Positions 1 through 6,718 of a stretch of 10,925 nucleotides of DNA are shown here, in pieces. Origin of the DNA: an uncultured Methanomassiliicoccales archaeon (lineage in GTDB: Archaea > Thermoplasmatota > Thermoplasmata > Methanomassiliicoccales > Methanomethylophilaceae). The position numbers and the translations under genes were made by a program. Under the pieces are notes generated by a model. That model saw only the letters and a list, made by a program, of their open reading frames with translations. It was not told where the DNA came from and searched no databases. Positions within the stretch are counted from its first letter, which is position 1; each line of letters begins with the position of its first letter. Location of the stretch: contig CAKQHC010000047.1 of assembly GCA_934234005.1 (NCBI GenBank), positions 1 through 10,925 of the forward strand, written 5' to 3'.

Positions 1-120
1 GCGATAAAGCAGATCAAAAACAGAGAATACTCTTACGGACTCGGCAAGAATCTGATTCTGTACGGAGTCTGTTTCAACGGTAAGAAACCCAAGGTCTTAA
101 TGGAACGCATATCCGAATAA
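1..120 (+). CDS. PD-(D/E)XK nuclease superfamily protein, C-terminal tail (partial)
   Basis: The window opens inside a reading frame that runs 39 codons to a TAA at 118-120. The tail contains an AIKQI...REY segment, then a GLGKN...LILYGVCF strand and a short basic end. In my recollection this is how the widespread AAA-ATPase-like/PD-(D/E)XK proteins (old DUF1703 group) end: a helix of the type ALKQI..K.Y followed by a hydrophobic strand of the type V..VGI.F. These proteins are common in gut archaea and bacteria and their role is not established. The nuclease motifs and the ATPase domain lie to the left of the window, so the assignment rests on a short C-terminal pattern. There are 82 bases to the next gene. 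Confidence 0.6.
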   Translation, partial: AIKQIKNREYSYGLGKNLILYGVCFNGKKPKVLMERISE

Positions 121-185
121 TTGTCGTATCAACCCAAATGTCCGTAACAATATGTGACTGCAAACAAAATAACGCAAACAGACCC

Positions 186-194
186 TTATAAATA
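186..194 (+). promoter_or_regulatory. Candidate archaeal TATA box for the ubiA operon
   Basis: TTATAAATA lies 9 bases before the first ATG (203) but its centre is about 25 bases before the in-frame ATG at 215. That is the spacing expected if transcription starts at or beside codon 5 and the mRNA is leaderless. This is an inference from spacing and sequence only. Confidence 0.4.
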
Positions 195-202
195 CGAACA
201 GT

Positions 203-1123
203 ATGGCGGGAAATATGGCTGATGTCAGACCTGTCAAAGCCGGATGGTACAATGCGTTCAGACCCTGGACACTGCACGGTGCCGTCGTGCCCGTTCTTAT
301 CGGAAGTGTTGTGGCATACTGTGAAGACTCATTTGACATTGTGTTGTTCGTACTGATTCTTATCGGCGGAATACTGTTACAATCTGCCTGTAATATTTTG
401 AATACCTACGGCGATTTTGTTACCGGATTAGATACGGTAGAGAACGAAACACGCTCTCCGGAACTCGTCACCGGTGTTCTGAAACCCAAAGATATGCTGA
501 AAGCAGGGCTTGTATGTATCGGAATTACCTGTCTAATCGGACTTGTGTTCATATGGCATACCGGTTGGGAAATTCTCGTCTATGGTCTTCTTGGCATCGC
601 CGGTGCAACAATGTATACCGTAGGCGTTTCATACAAATATATGGGTCTGGGACAGATTTCAGTATTCGTCATGATGGGGTTGCTGATGCCTTTGGGAACA
701 TATTATGTTCTTACGGGAAATCTGTTCTCATCGGATGTTTTGCTTCTGTCTTTGCCCAACGCATTCATGATTACCGCGGTACTCTGCGGAAACGAAATGC
801 GCGACTTTGACGACGATCTGAAAGCCGGTGTCGGCACTACGTGCAACCGTCTCGGATACGACAACGGCATGAAATTGTATCTGTTCGAGAATCTTGTGTG
901 GATACCTCTGCTGGCCGTTCTTATCGCAACCGGCGTCGCACCTATCGGATGCGCTTTGGCATATATTGCACTGTACGATTCGGTTATTCTTTACAAAAAC
1001 AGCAAAAATGCCCGTAACGACAAACGTTCCGGATTTATGCTGGTACCCTTGGCATTCAAACAGAACTGGCATATGGGCGCACTGCTCGTTGCCGGTTATC
1101 TGATTCAATATCTTATATCGTGA
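203..1123 (+). CDS. UbiA-family prenyltransferase (MenA-like)
   Basis: Integral membrane enzyme of the UbiA superfamily, which transfers a polyprenyl chain from its diphosphate to an acceptor ring or alcohol. Both Asp-rich motifs that bind Mg-diphosphate are present: NxxN...D in N64-ILN-TYG-D71 with the following GLD77, and N197-EMRD201-FDDD near residues 197-205 followed by KAG. About eight hydrophobic segments fill the 306 residues, the usual family size. The NTYGDFVTGLDT and KAG.GT..NRLG patterns are closer to MenA (dihydroxynaphthoate) enzymes than to tetraether-lipid GGGP synthases, but substrate cannot be fixed by eye. It leads a probable operon, with a UbiE-type methyltransferase starting 5 bases after its stop. 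The start may be ATG 203 or ATG 215; the TATA box at 186-194 favours 215 (residue 5). In a methanogen the product could be a methanophenazine-like or quinone-like carrier, which is inference. Confidence 0.88.
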   Translation: MAGNMADVRPVKAGWYNAFRPWTLHGAVVPVLIGSVVAYCEDSFDIVLFVLILIGGILLQSACNILNTYGDFVTGLDTVENETRSPELVTGVLKPKDMLKAGLVCIGITCLIGLVFIWHTGWEILVYGLLGIAGATMYTVGVSYKYMGLGQISVFVMMGLLMPLGTYYVLTGNLFSSDVLLLSLPNAFMITAVLCGNEMRDFDDDLKAGVGTTCNRLGYDNGMKLYLFENLVWIPLLAVLIATGVAPIGCALAYIALYDSVILYKNSKNARNDKRSGFMLVPLAFKQNWHMGALLVAGYLIQYLIS

Positions 1124-1128
1124 TTTCA

Positions 1129-1878
1129 ATGACGGAAGAACTCAAAACAGGAACCCAATTCGAAGGGAAACAGGAATACATCAAAGACGTATTCACGGAA
1201 ATAGCCGAATATTACGACGAAATGAATAACATCATGTCAATGCATATGGTACAGGGCTGGCATAAATTCATGATGAAGAAAGCGGGTGACATCAAAGGCA
1301 AAAAATGCCTTGACGTCGGTGCCGGTACCGGAGAAATAACATACCATGTTGCCAGAACCGCCGGACCGGGTTCAACTGTAATCGGCCTCGATCTTACTCC
1401 CGCCATGCTCAGACTGGCCGAGAAAAAAGAATCGGAACTCGATCTGCCTGTCAAAATCCAGTGGGTAGAAGGAGATGCACTAAATCTCCCATACGATGAC
1501 AACAGTTTTGATTTGGTTACTTCGGGATATATGCTCAGAAACGTAACGGACATCCTCGGTGCCGTTACCGAAATGCACCGTGTGCTGGCGCCCGGAGGAA
1601 AAGTGGTTGTTGCAGAACTTGCGAGACCGAAAAACCGCGTAATCTTGTTTTTCTACAATCTCTACATGAAGAGAGTGAAAAGATACGGCCGCAAATACGA
1701 CAAAGGAAAATCCATCGACGGACGTCAGTCTGCATACGAATGGCTTACCAAATCGATAGACGGATTCCCGTACGGCGAAGATATGGTCAAAGTGTTCAGA
1801 AAAGCCGGATTCGAAAATGCGAAGTTCTATGTCAAGAGCTTCGGAGCGGTAAACATATACGTGGCGACAAAAGAATGA
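1129..1878 (+). CDS. UbiE/MenG-type SAM-dependent methyltransferase
   Basis: Class I methyltransferase of the UbiE/COQ5/MenG family, which C-methylates the ring of a prenylated quinone precursor using S-adenosylmethionine. Visible landmarks are the family signature YDEMNNIMSMHMVQGWH (about residues 29-45), SAM motif I LDVGAGTGE (61-69), the acidic strand end GLD (86-88), VEGDALNLP (113-121), and GYMLRNVTD (133-141), which matches the family's G..LRN..D element. The 249-aa length is normal. I chose ATG 1129, which follows the ubiA stop by 5 bases; a GTG at 1120 overlapping that stop by 4 bases would add three residues and is also possible. No Shine-Dalgarno is visible, so it is probably translated from the polycistronic message. 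The pairing UbiA then UbiE supports a prenylation-methylation pathway for one membrane compound. Confidence 0.88.
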   Translation: MTEELKTGTQFEGKQEYIKDVFTEIAEYYDEMNNIMSMHMVQGWHKFMMKKAGDIKGKKCLDVGAGTGEITYHVARTAGPGSTVIGLDLTPAMLRLAEKKESELDLPVKIQWVEGDALNLPYDDNSFDLVTSGYMLRNVTDILGAVTEMHRVLAPGGKVVVAELARPKNRVILFFYNLYMKRVKRYGRKYDKGKSIDGRQSAYEWLTKSIDGFPYGEDMVKVFRKAGFENAKFYVKSFGAVNIYVATKE

Positions 1879-2504
1879 TCGAATACGACCTGTATCTGTT
1901 TGATTTCGACAATACGCTGTACGACACGCGTTTCGGAATACAGGAGATACTGAAACACGCACTTCCAGCGGTCGGCGTCGAATACAGCGACAGTATGTTT
2001 CCGCAGTTCAGCGGACTGTCAATGGAACAGGTTTTCGACCGTTTTGTCGGAGTTCCGGAGAAATACGAAACTTACCGCAGAGAGTTTATGCGTATTGTAA
2101 ATACGGATGTTTATCGCAACGCAAAACCTTTTCCGGAAGTGCCCGGAGTCCTGAAGACGCTGAAAGAAAGGAACAAACACATCGGCATAGCTTCCGGAAA
2201 GACCAAGTACAAAATAGTCAACCTGCTCAACGATTTCGGTCTCGGAAACATACCCGAAACGATTGTCGGATATGAAGATACAGAACGCCACAAACCGTAT
2301 CCTGATCCGATACTCCTGGCAATGTCCCGTTTCGACGTTCCGAAGGATAAAATCCTGTATGTCGGGGACAGCGCAAACGATTCCGGAGGTGCCGAAAACG
2401 CCGGAATCGACTGCGCTATCGTAAACAGACACAACGGGCTTACGCCCGACGGTCTGAAATGCAGATACGAACTCGGAGATATGAGAGAGATTCTCAACTA
2501 TTGA
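1875..2504 (+). CDS. HAD-superfamily hydrolase (phosphoglycolate phosphatase-like)
   Basis: 209-aa HAD phosphatase with all four motifs: nucleophile motif I DFDNT (D10, D12), motif II IASGKT (S108), motif III lysine in HKPYPDP (K140), and motif IV GDSAND (D165, D169). A helical cap of about residues 15-80 sits between motifs I and II, as in the C1-type phosphoglycolate phosphatase/pyrophosphatase group. The substrate is not readable; the family includes phosphatases for phosphoglycolate, pyrophosphate, nucleotides and sugar phosphates. The start is ATG 1875, overlapping the methyltransferase stop as ATGA, a typical translationally coupled junction; a longer frame from 1740 has no domain resemblance and overlaps ubiE. 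Co-transcription with ubiA and ubiE allows a role in clearing pyrophosphate or a prenyl phosphate, but nothing in the protein proves it. Its last 11 bases overlap the convergent Sel1 gene. Confidence 0.88.
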   Translation: MIEYDLYLFDFDNTLYDTRFGIQEILKHALPAVGVEYSDSMFPQFSGLSMEQVFDRFVGVPEKYETYRREFMRIVNTDVYRNAKPFPEVPGVLKTLKERNKHIGIASGKTKYKIVNLLNDFGLGNIPETIVGYEDTERHKPYPDPILLAMSRFDVPKDKILYVGDSANDSGGAENAGIDCAIVNRHNGLTPDGLKCRYELGDMREILNY

Positions 2505-3582
2505 GTTTTGTTAACAGTTCCAATGCAGGAGGGAATCCCTGCGAGGCAGCTCTTGCAACCCATGACATGGCTTCCTGTTGGTCGCATTCGGTCTGTCCGG
2601 ACAAACCGAGTGCACCGAGATTGTACATCGCGGTGGGTTCTCCGCCCTCGGCGGCCGTTCTGAAATGTTTTACGGCATCCGCCGTCTTTCCCGAATCCAG
2701 CAGTATCGAACCGAGCATCGTATGTGACAGAATAAAGCCCTGTTCCGCCGATTCCGTAAACCATTCCTCGGCTTTCGAAACGTCCGGCTTACCCGACTGT
2801 CCTCCTATATAGAGAAGACCCAGATTGTACTGCGCCTTGACGTCTCCTTTCATGGCCGCTTTTAAGAAATAATTCTCCGCTTCGGCGTAGTTGCCTTCTT
2901 CGTAACATATTCCGCCTATGCACAGACATGCATCGGTATCTCCCTGGTTTGCGGCTTTAACGAAATACTCTCTGGCCAAAATACGGTTTTCCGGTATCCC
3001 TTCTCCGGAATCCAGCATAAACGCGTAGTCGTATTGGGCATCGGGATCTCCGGCATCTGCCGCCTTACGGTACAATTCGGCGGCTTTTGCCTTATCTGCG
3101 GGAATACCTTCTCCGTTGCGAAGCATAGAAGCCAAAACGCACATGGAATCGATGTCTCCGGCATCCGCCGCCCTGCCGTACCATTCCGAAGCCGCCGAAG
3201 GATTTCCGGCAACGCCGTTTCCGTTCTGATACATCACTGCAAGATTCTTCATTGCGACAACGGAACCCGCATCCGCGGCACGGACAAACCACTTTTCGGA
3301 TTTTGCGGCATCGGAGCCGGAAAACAGAACGCCGAGATTGCACATTGCTTCCGGCGAATTTCCCTCCGCGGCTTTGAGCAGATAATATTCCGCCTTAACG
3401 GGATCCGTATCGCAGCCTTCTCCTGTCATGTACATATATCCCAGCGATGACGCGGAACCGATATTTCCGGCATCCGCTGCCATACGCAGATATTCCATGG
3501 CTTTCGGAACGTCTTTTTCCACACCGTCGCCTTCGCGGTATCTGCGCCCGAGTTCGGCGCATTCTGTCACATCCGGGTTCAT
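2494..3582 (-). CDS. Sel1-like repeat (tetratricopeptide-related) protein
   Basis: 362-aa protein made almost wholly of ten Sel1-like repeats of about 31-36 residues, running from residue 8 to about 350. The repeat reads A...LG.MY..GEG...D..KA.EYY.KAADAGD, with the usual small/aromatic positions; units 3, 7 and 9 are a few residues shorter in the loop between the two helices. There is no signal peptide, TM segment or enzymatic domain, so it is probably a cytoplasmic scaffold. Sel1 arrays bind partner proteins; no partner is indicated here. The DNA encoding the repeat ends (GCGGATGCCGGA and variants) recurs through the gene, a sign of duplication of units. The start ATG lies 28 bases from the divergent zinc-ribbon gene. 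The 3' end overlaps the HAD gene by 11 bases (stop TGA at 2496-2494). Confidence 0.9.
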   Translation of the reverse strand: MNPDVTECAELGRRYREGDGVEKDVPKAMEYLRMAADAGNIGSASSLGYMYMTGEGCDTDPVKAEYYLLKAAEGNSPEAMCNLGVLFSGSDAAKSEKWFVRAADAGSVVAMKNLAVMYQNGNGVAGNPSAASEWYGRAADAGDIDSMCVLASMLRNGEGIPADKAKAAELYRKAADAGDPDAQYDYAFMLDSGEGIPENRILAREYFVKAANQGDTDACLCIGGICYEEGNYAEAENYFLKAAMKGDVKAQYNLGLLYIGGQSGKPDVSKAEEWFTESAEQGFILSHTMLGSILLDSGKTADAVKHFRTAAEGGEPTAMYNLGALGLSGQTECDQQEAMSWVARAASQGFPPALELLTKLNS

Positions 3583-3601
3583 ACATACCGTATAGTAACA
3601 C

Positions 3602-3608
3602 TATTAAA
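3602..3608. promoter_or_regulatory. Candidate shared TATA-like element between divergent genes
   Basis: Only 28 bases separate the divergent Sel1 and zinc-ribbon starts. TATTAAA on the plus strand reads TTTAATA on the minus strand. Its centre is about 23 bases from the Sel1 ATG and about 26 bases before the second in-frame ATG (3632) of the zinc-ribbon gene, so a single element could place start sites for both genes. Spacing-based inference only. Confidence 0.3.
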
Positions 3609-3610
3609 CA

Positions 3611-3973
3611 ATGCTCCCCCTTGACCCCTTTATGAAAACAGGTTCGGCAATGCAGATTGTCATGTCATTGTTCATCGTCCTGTTCGGAATATTCTGGACT
3701 GTTACGGCATATTCCGTTACGGCGAACAACGATATGATGCCGTTCCCGATATGGATCTTCGGAATATTCTTTGTAATAATCGGAATACTCGTTCTTGTTT
3801 CCAGCATATTCGGAGTCAAAATACCTCTGATAAGCAGCAGGCTGAACCAGGACGACAAACTGCCGTATCAGGAAACACCCAGTTACACCAACGAATTCTG
3901 TCCGTTCTGCGGTTCGCCCGTTGAAACCGGACAGACTCTTTTCTGCAGAAAATGCGGAAAGAAAATCCGTTAA
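3611..3973 (+). CDS. Small two-TM zinc-ribbon membrane protein
   Basis: 120-aa protein with two hydrophobic helices (about residues 14-35 and 44-68), a polar linker, and a C-terminal zinc ribbon with CPFC (C97, C100) and CRKC (C112, C115). The order implies a small membrane anchor with both termini on one face and the zinc ribbon presumably cytoplasmic. This zinc_ribbon_2-type layout (FCPFCG...FCRKCGKKI) is very common in archaea and its function is generally unknown; it may act as a protein-interaction module. Starts at ATG 3611 or ATG 3632 are both possible, and 3632 fits the TATA-like element at 3602-3608 and still precedes the first TM segment. The gene is followed by a terminator hairpin. 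I do not recognise a named family. Confidence 0.75.
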   Translation: MLPLDPFMKTGSAMQIVMSLFIVLFGIFWTVTAYSVTANNDMMPFPIWIFGIFFVIIGILVLVSSIFGVKIPLISSRLNQDDKLPYQETPSYTNEFCPFCGSPVETGQTLFCRKCGKKIR

Positions 3974-3983
3974 ACACATTAGA

Positions 3984-4012
3984 GGGAGGGTTTTGACCCC
4001 TCCCGTATTTTT
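3984..4012 (+). terminator. Hairpin terminator between convergent genes
   Basis: GGGAGGG (3984-3990) pairs perfectly with CCCTCCC (3998-4004) around a 7-base loop and is followed by a T5 tract at 4008-4012. It starts 11 bases after the zinc-ribbon stop and ends just before the stop of the convergent aminopeptidase gene. The T tract serves the plus-strand gene; the same stem would form in the opposite transcript but without a matching U tract. Confidence 0.65.
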
Positions 4013-4014
4013 GT

Positions 4015-5481
4015 TTAAAATCCGAATATCTTCGGTTTTTCGCTGTTGAACACTGCGTGAATGGCTTTGTACAGCATGTAAATGTCTGCTTTCGATGTCA
4101 CTTCAACGGGTGCGTGCATCGAAAGAACCGGAACTCCAATATCTACGGTATCGATGTTGTGCACGGAAATTTCGGAAGCGATTGTTCCTCCGCCTCCGAT
4201 ATCGATTTTTCCGAGTTCTCCCATCTGCCATGCGACGTTGCCGTCTCTGAGGATTCCCAGAATATAAGCCATCATTTCGGCGGAAGCATCATTGGTGCTG
4301 TATTTTCCGCGGGATCCGTCGTATTTCGAGATTATCGGACCGTAATTGATGAATGCACAGTTTGTTCTCTCGTATACTTCCGCGAAAGCAGGATCGTATG
4401 CGGAACCCACGTCGCACGACAGACAGATAGATTTCTGAAGGACGTGTCTGACTTCGCATCCTTCGGCCTGTGCAAGATCCTCGACGAAATCCCTGAAGAA
4501 GAACGACCTCATTCCGGACACTCCGTCGGATCCGGTCTCTTCTTTGTCTGCGAAGATTGTCATGGTGGTGTATGCCGGAGTCTTGGTATCCAGTTCGGCC
4601 ATGAATTCGGCATATGCGCACGAACTGTCGTCCTGTCCGTATCCCGCGACCATGGATCTGTCGAATCCCATGTCCCTTGCCTTGAACGCGGGAACGGCAC
4701 ACAGTTCGGCCGTTTCGAAATCGTCTTCGGTGATTCCGTATTTCTCGTTGAGAACGGACATTACCATGAGTTTGACTTTCTCCTTCACCTTATCGTCGTC
4801 GAACGGCCAGGAACCGATCAGGATGTTGAGCTGCTCCCCTTCGATTACCTTGGATGCGGTTTTTGTCATCTGGTTCTGCGCAAGGTGCGGTAACAAATCG
4901 GTAATACAGAAAGACGGCTCGTCGTCTTCCTCTCCGATTCTGACGTCGACTTTGGAACCGTCCTTCAAAATGACGGTACCGCGCACCGACAGCGGAATTG
5001 TGGTCCACTGATACTTCTTGATTCCTCCGTAGTAGTGTGTCTTGAAGTAAGCCATTCCGGTGTCTTCGAAAACCGGGTGGGGTTTGAAATCGAGACGGGG
5101 ACTGTCTACATGGGCTACCGCTACGCGGATACCTTCGGATACGGGTTCGGAACCTTTTGTGCACATGATGAGTGCCTTTCCGCGGTTGATTCTGTAGAAT
5201 TTGTCTCCGGGTTTGTAGATTTTGCCCTGAATATACTCTGTATATCCGTGTTCTTTCAGAATGGGTACGGCGTATGCGACCGCTTCGCGTTCGGTTTTGC
5301 AGGAAAGGAATTTCTTGTATCCTTCGCAGAATTCGTTTGCTTTTTTCAGAAATTCGGGATCGTTCTCGCCGATGCTTTTCCTGTCCATAAGGATGCTGTC
5401 GGCCAGAAGCTGTCCTTTCGTTTTGTCTTCTTCTGCCATATCAGGTATATCGCAAGGGATGTATTTGGATGCACGCATCAT
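4015..5481 (-). CDS. M18-family zinc aminopeptidase (aminopeptidase I)
   Basis: Cytoplasmic metallopeptidase that removes N-terminal residues from peptides; M18 enzymes form large dodecameric shells. Ligand motifs of the family are all visible in the 488-aa product: AHVDSPRLDFKP with H124, GYGQDDS with D284, the catalytic/bridging pair DKEETGSDG with E314-E315, CDVGSAYDP with D357, and SMHAPVEV with H456. HYYGGIKKYQW (about 149-159) and GGGGTIA are further hallmarks of the bacterial/archaeal aminopeptidase 1 subgroup rather than of eukaryotic aspartyl aminopeptidase. Full length. ATG 5481 is preferred; ATG 5478 and a TTG at 5493 are in frame. It stands alone, divergent from the LRR gene by 73 bases. 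A housekeeping peptide-recycling role is likely. Confidence 0.93.
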   Translation of the reverse strand: MMRASKYIPCDIPDMAEEDKTKGQLLADSILMDRKSIGENDPEFLKKANEFCEGYKKFLSCKTEREAVAYAVPILKEHGYTEYIQGKIYKPGDKFYRINRGKALIMCTKGSEPVSEGIRVAVAHVDSPRLDFKPHPVFEDTGMAYFKTHYYGGIKKYQWTTIPLSVRGTVILKDGSKVDVRIGEEDDEPSFCITDLLPHLAQNQMTKTASKVIEGEQLNILIGSWPFDDDKVKEKVKLMVMSVLNEKYGITEDDFETAELCAVPAFKARDMGFDRSMVAGYGQDDSSCAYAEFMAELDTKTPAYTTMTIFADKEETGSDGVSGMRSFFFRDFVEDLAQAEGCEVRHVLQKSICLSCDVGSAYDPAFAEVYERTNCAFINYGPIISKYDGSRGKYSTNDASAEMMAYILGILRDGNVAWQMGELGKIDIGGGGTIASEISVHNIDTVDIGVPVLSMHAPVEVTSKADIYMLYKAIHAVFNSEKPKIFGF

Positions 5482-5554
5482 ACGATTTTTCAATCATTTT
5501 ATCATATCTGACGCTGAAAGATATTAGTAATCGGGTTCCGTTGTAAAATCTGTA

Positions 5555-6424
5555 ATGGGTGACTTCTCAAGGATTTTTAAAATACCGGACAAAAAATCGT
5601 TTTTGGATGATCCAAGCATAATTCTGCAGTACATGACAGATTTCGGATTCGACGGAACGCAGACTGCAATGTTGGAAAAGATATTGTCCGATGACGGAAG
5701 AAGATTCACGGAATTCCTTCGTTGTCCGGATTCCGATTCGAGGAAAATATCCGACAGCATGGCGGAACAGTGCATGTTTAATCCGGACAGACTGTTCGAA
5801 CTGCTTAACGGAATAAAGGATGCGTTACACCCTGAAAATGTTCTTCCGACAAAGATTGTGAATCATGAATGGTACGGAGAATGTCTTGAATCCGATGACG
5901 GTTCGGCATTGTATTCTCCGGACGGACGTACATTGTTGGAAGTCAGGGATTGCGATAGTTTCAGGATTCCGGATTTTGTGACAGATATCGGGGATTGTGC
6001 GTTCTCCGGTTGCGAATCGTTGGAAAGCATAGTAATTCCGGATTCGATTAAAAATGTAGGAGACCGTGCATTTGAGAATTGCAAATCGTTGGAAAGCGTG
6101 ATAATACCGAATTCGGTTGTAAATATCGGATGGAAAGCATTCTCAGGCTGTGGTCGCTGCGTGTTTTCCGTCGGAGAAAACAATCCGATTTATCGTTCTT
6201 TGGACGGCTGTCTTCTGCATGATAATGAGCTTTTGTACGGAAGAGTTGATGAGAAAGGATCGGCAACAATACCGGATTCGGTTACAAGTATCGGACATTA
6301 TGCATTCTTTAATTGCAAATCTTTGAAAAACGTGATGATGTCCGATTCAGTCGAGAATGTAGAATACGGGGCGTTTGACAAACACACGATTATTACAAGA
6401 GTCGGCAAAAAGGCGGATGAATAA
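5555..6424 (+). CDS. BspA-type leucine-rich-repeat protein (LRR_5)
   Basis: 289-aa protein. Residues 1-100 are a mixed, probably helical region with no recognised domain. From about 137 the BspA/LRR_5 repeat appears: IPD-F/S-V..IG..AF.GC.SLESI.IP, with units at about 137-159, 160-183, 184-200, 236-260 and 261-281. The stretch at 203-235 (FSV..NNP.Y.S.DG.LL...) is the insertion found between repeats in many BspA proteins. There is no signal peptide or cell-wall anchor, unlike secreted bacterial BspA, so it is probably cytoplasmic. LRR_5 proteins are multiplied in Methanomassiliicoccales and other gut microbes, and their ligands are unknown. The start ATG 5555 has no Shine-Dalgarno. The last repeat is incomplete and the protein ends in a short charged tail. 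Confidence 0.85.
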   Translation: MGDFSRIFKIPDKKSFLDDPSIILQYMTDFGFDGTQTAMLEKILSDDGRRFTEFLRCPDSDSRKISDSMAEQCMFNPDRLFELLNGIKDALHPENVLPTKIVNHEWYGECLESDDGSALYSPDGRTLLEVRDCDSFRIPDFVTDIGDCAFSGCESLESIVIPDSIKNVGDRAFENCKSLESVIIPNSVVNIGWKAFSGCGRCVFSVGENNPIYRSLDGCLLHDNELLYGRVDEKGSATIPDSVTSIGHYAFFNCKSLKNVMMSDSVENVEYGAFDKHTIITRVGKKADE

Positions 6425-6718
6425 AGCTTCCGACAAAACCCCCGAGCATAGAGAATATCGATTGTGTACGTCGTCACAAACCTATTTTACTGAATCTCTC
6501 AAATGTATTCCATTCAAAAATCTGGTTGAATGTCAGGAAAATCACATTTGACCCATAATTTATCTCAAAGATACAGGCAAATGTGTGCATAAATGTAATT
6601 CAGCCGGCACTGAACACTAACTCTTTGCGGTCTAACCTACTCATACTTCAAAACTCTATTTTATAACCCTAAATTTTCTTTGCAAAGGTTTATAGCAGCC
6701 TTGCATTATGTTGCGATG
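6425..6718. other. A+T-rich non-coding stretch upstream of the methyltransferase
   Basis: No plausible gene on either strand. It holds a nested inverted repeat: AAATGT (6501-6506) with ACATTT (6544-6549) enclosing CATTCAA (6511-6517) with TTGAATG (6526-6532), an 8-base loop. The word AAATGT recurs near 6575 and 6592, so these could be protein-binding half-sites as easily as a hairpin. The right end carries two TATA-like boxes (6657-6666 and 6689-6694). Composition becomes clearly more A+T-rich here than in the genes to the left. Confidence 0.5.
6689..6694 (+). promoter_or_regulatory. Candidate TATA box for the DNA methyltransferase
   Basis: TTTATA is centred 24.5 bases before ATG 6716 and 27.5 before ATG 6719, the distance typical of leaderless archaeal genes. 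A second box, TTTTATAA at 6659-6666, would instead give a leader of about 30 bases. Confidence 0.4.

Noticed and set aside
1740..1874. 45-residue N-terminal extension of the HAD protein
   Set aside because: It overlaps the methyltransferase coding sequence and has no HAD features; the ATGA-coupled start at 1875 begins right before motif I.
2494..3582. CRISPR-like periodicity in the Sel1 gene
   Set aside because: The recurring words are about 105 bases apart, imperfect and in frame with Sel1 protein repeats; no spacer-repeat structure is present.
4057..4893. 278-aa plus-strand frame antisense to the aminopeptidase
   Set aside because: Shadow of the M18 gene, whose metal-ligand motifs are all present on the minus strand; the antisense product has no recognisable domain.
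5482..5493. TTG start for the M18 aminopeptidase
   Set aside because: Two in-frame ATG codons follow within 15 bases, and no ribosome-binding site favours TTG.
5555..6424. Secreted or surface BspA adhesin
   Set aside because: No signal peptide, TM helix or sorting motif is visible at either end, so a surface role is not supported.
6680..6718. TTG start adding 13 residues to the methyltransferase
   Set aside because: C5 methyltransferases normally begin a few residues before SLFAG, and the TTTATA box at 6689-6694 lies inside this extension.
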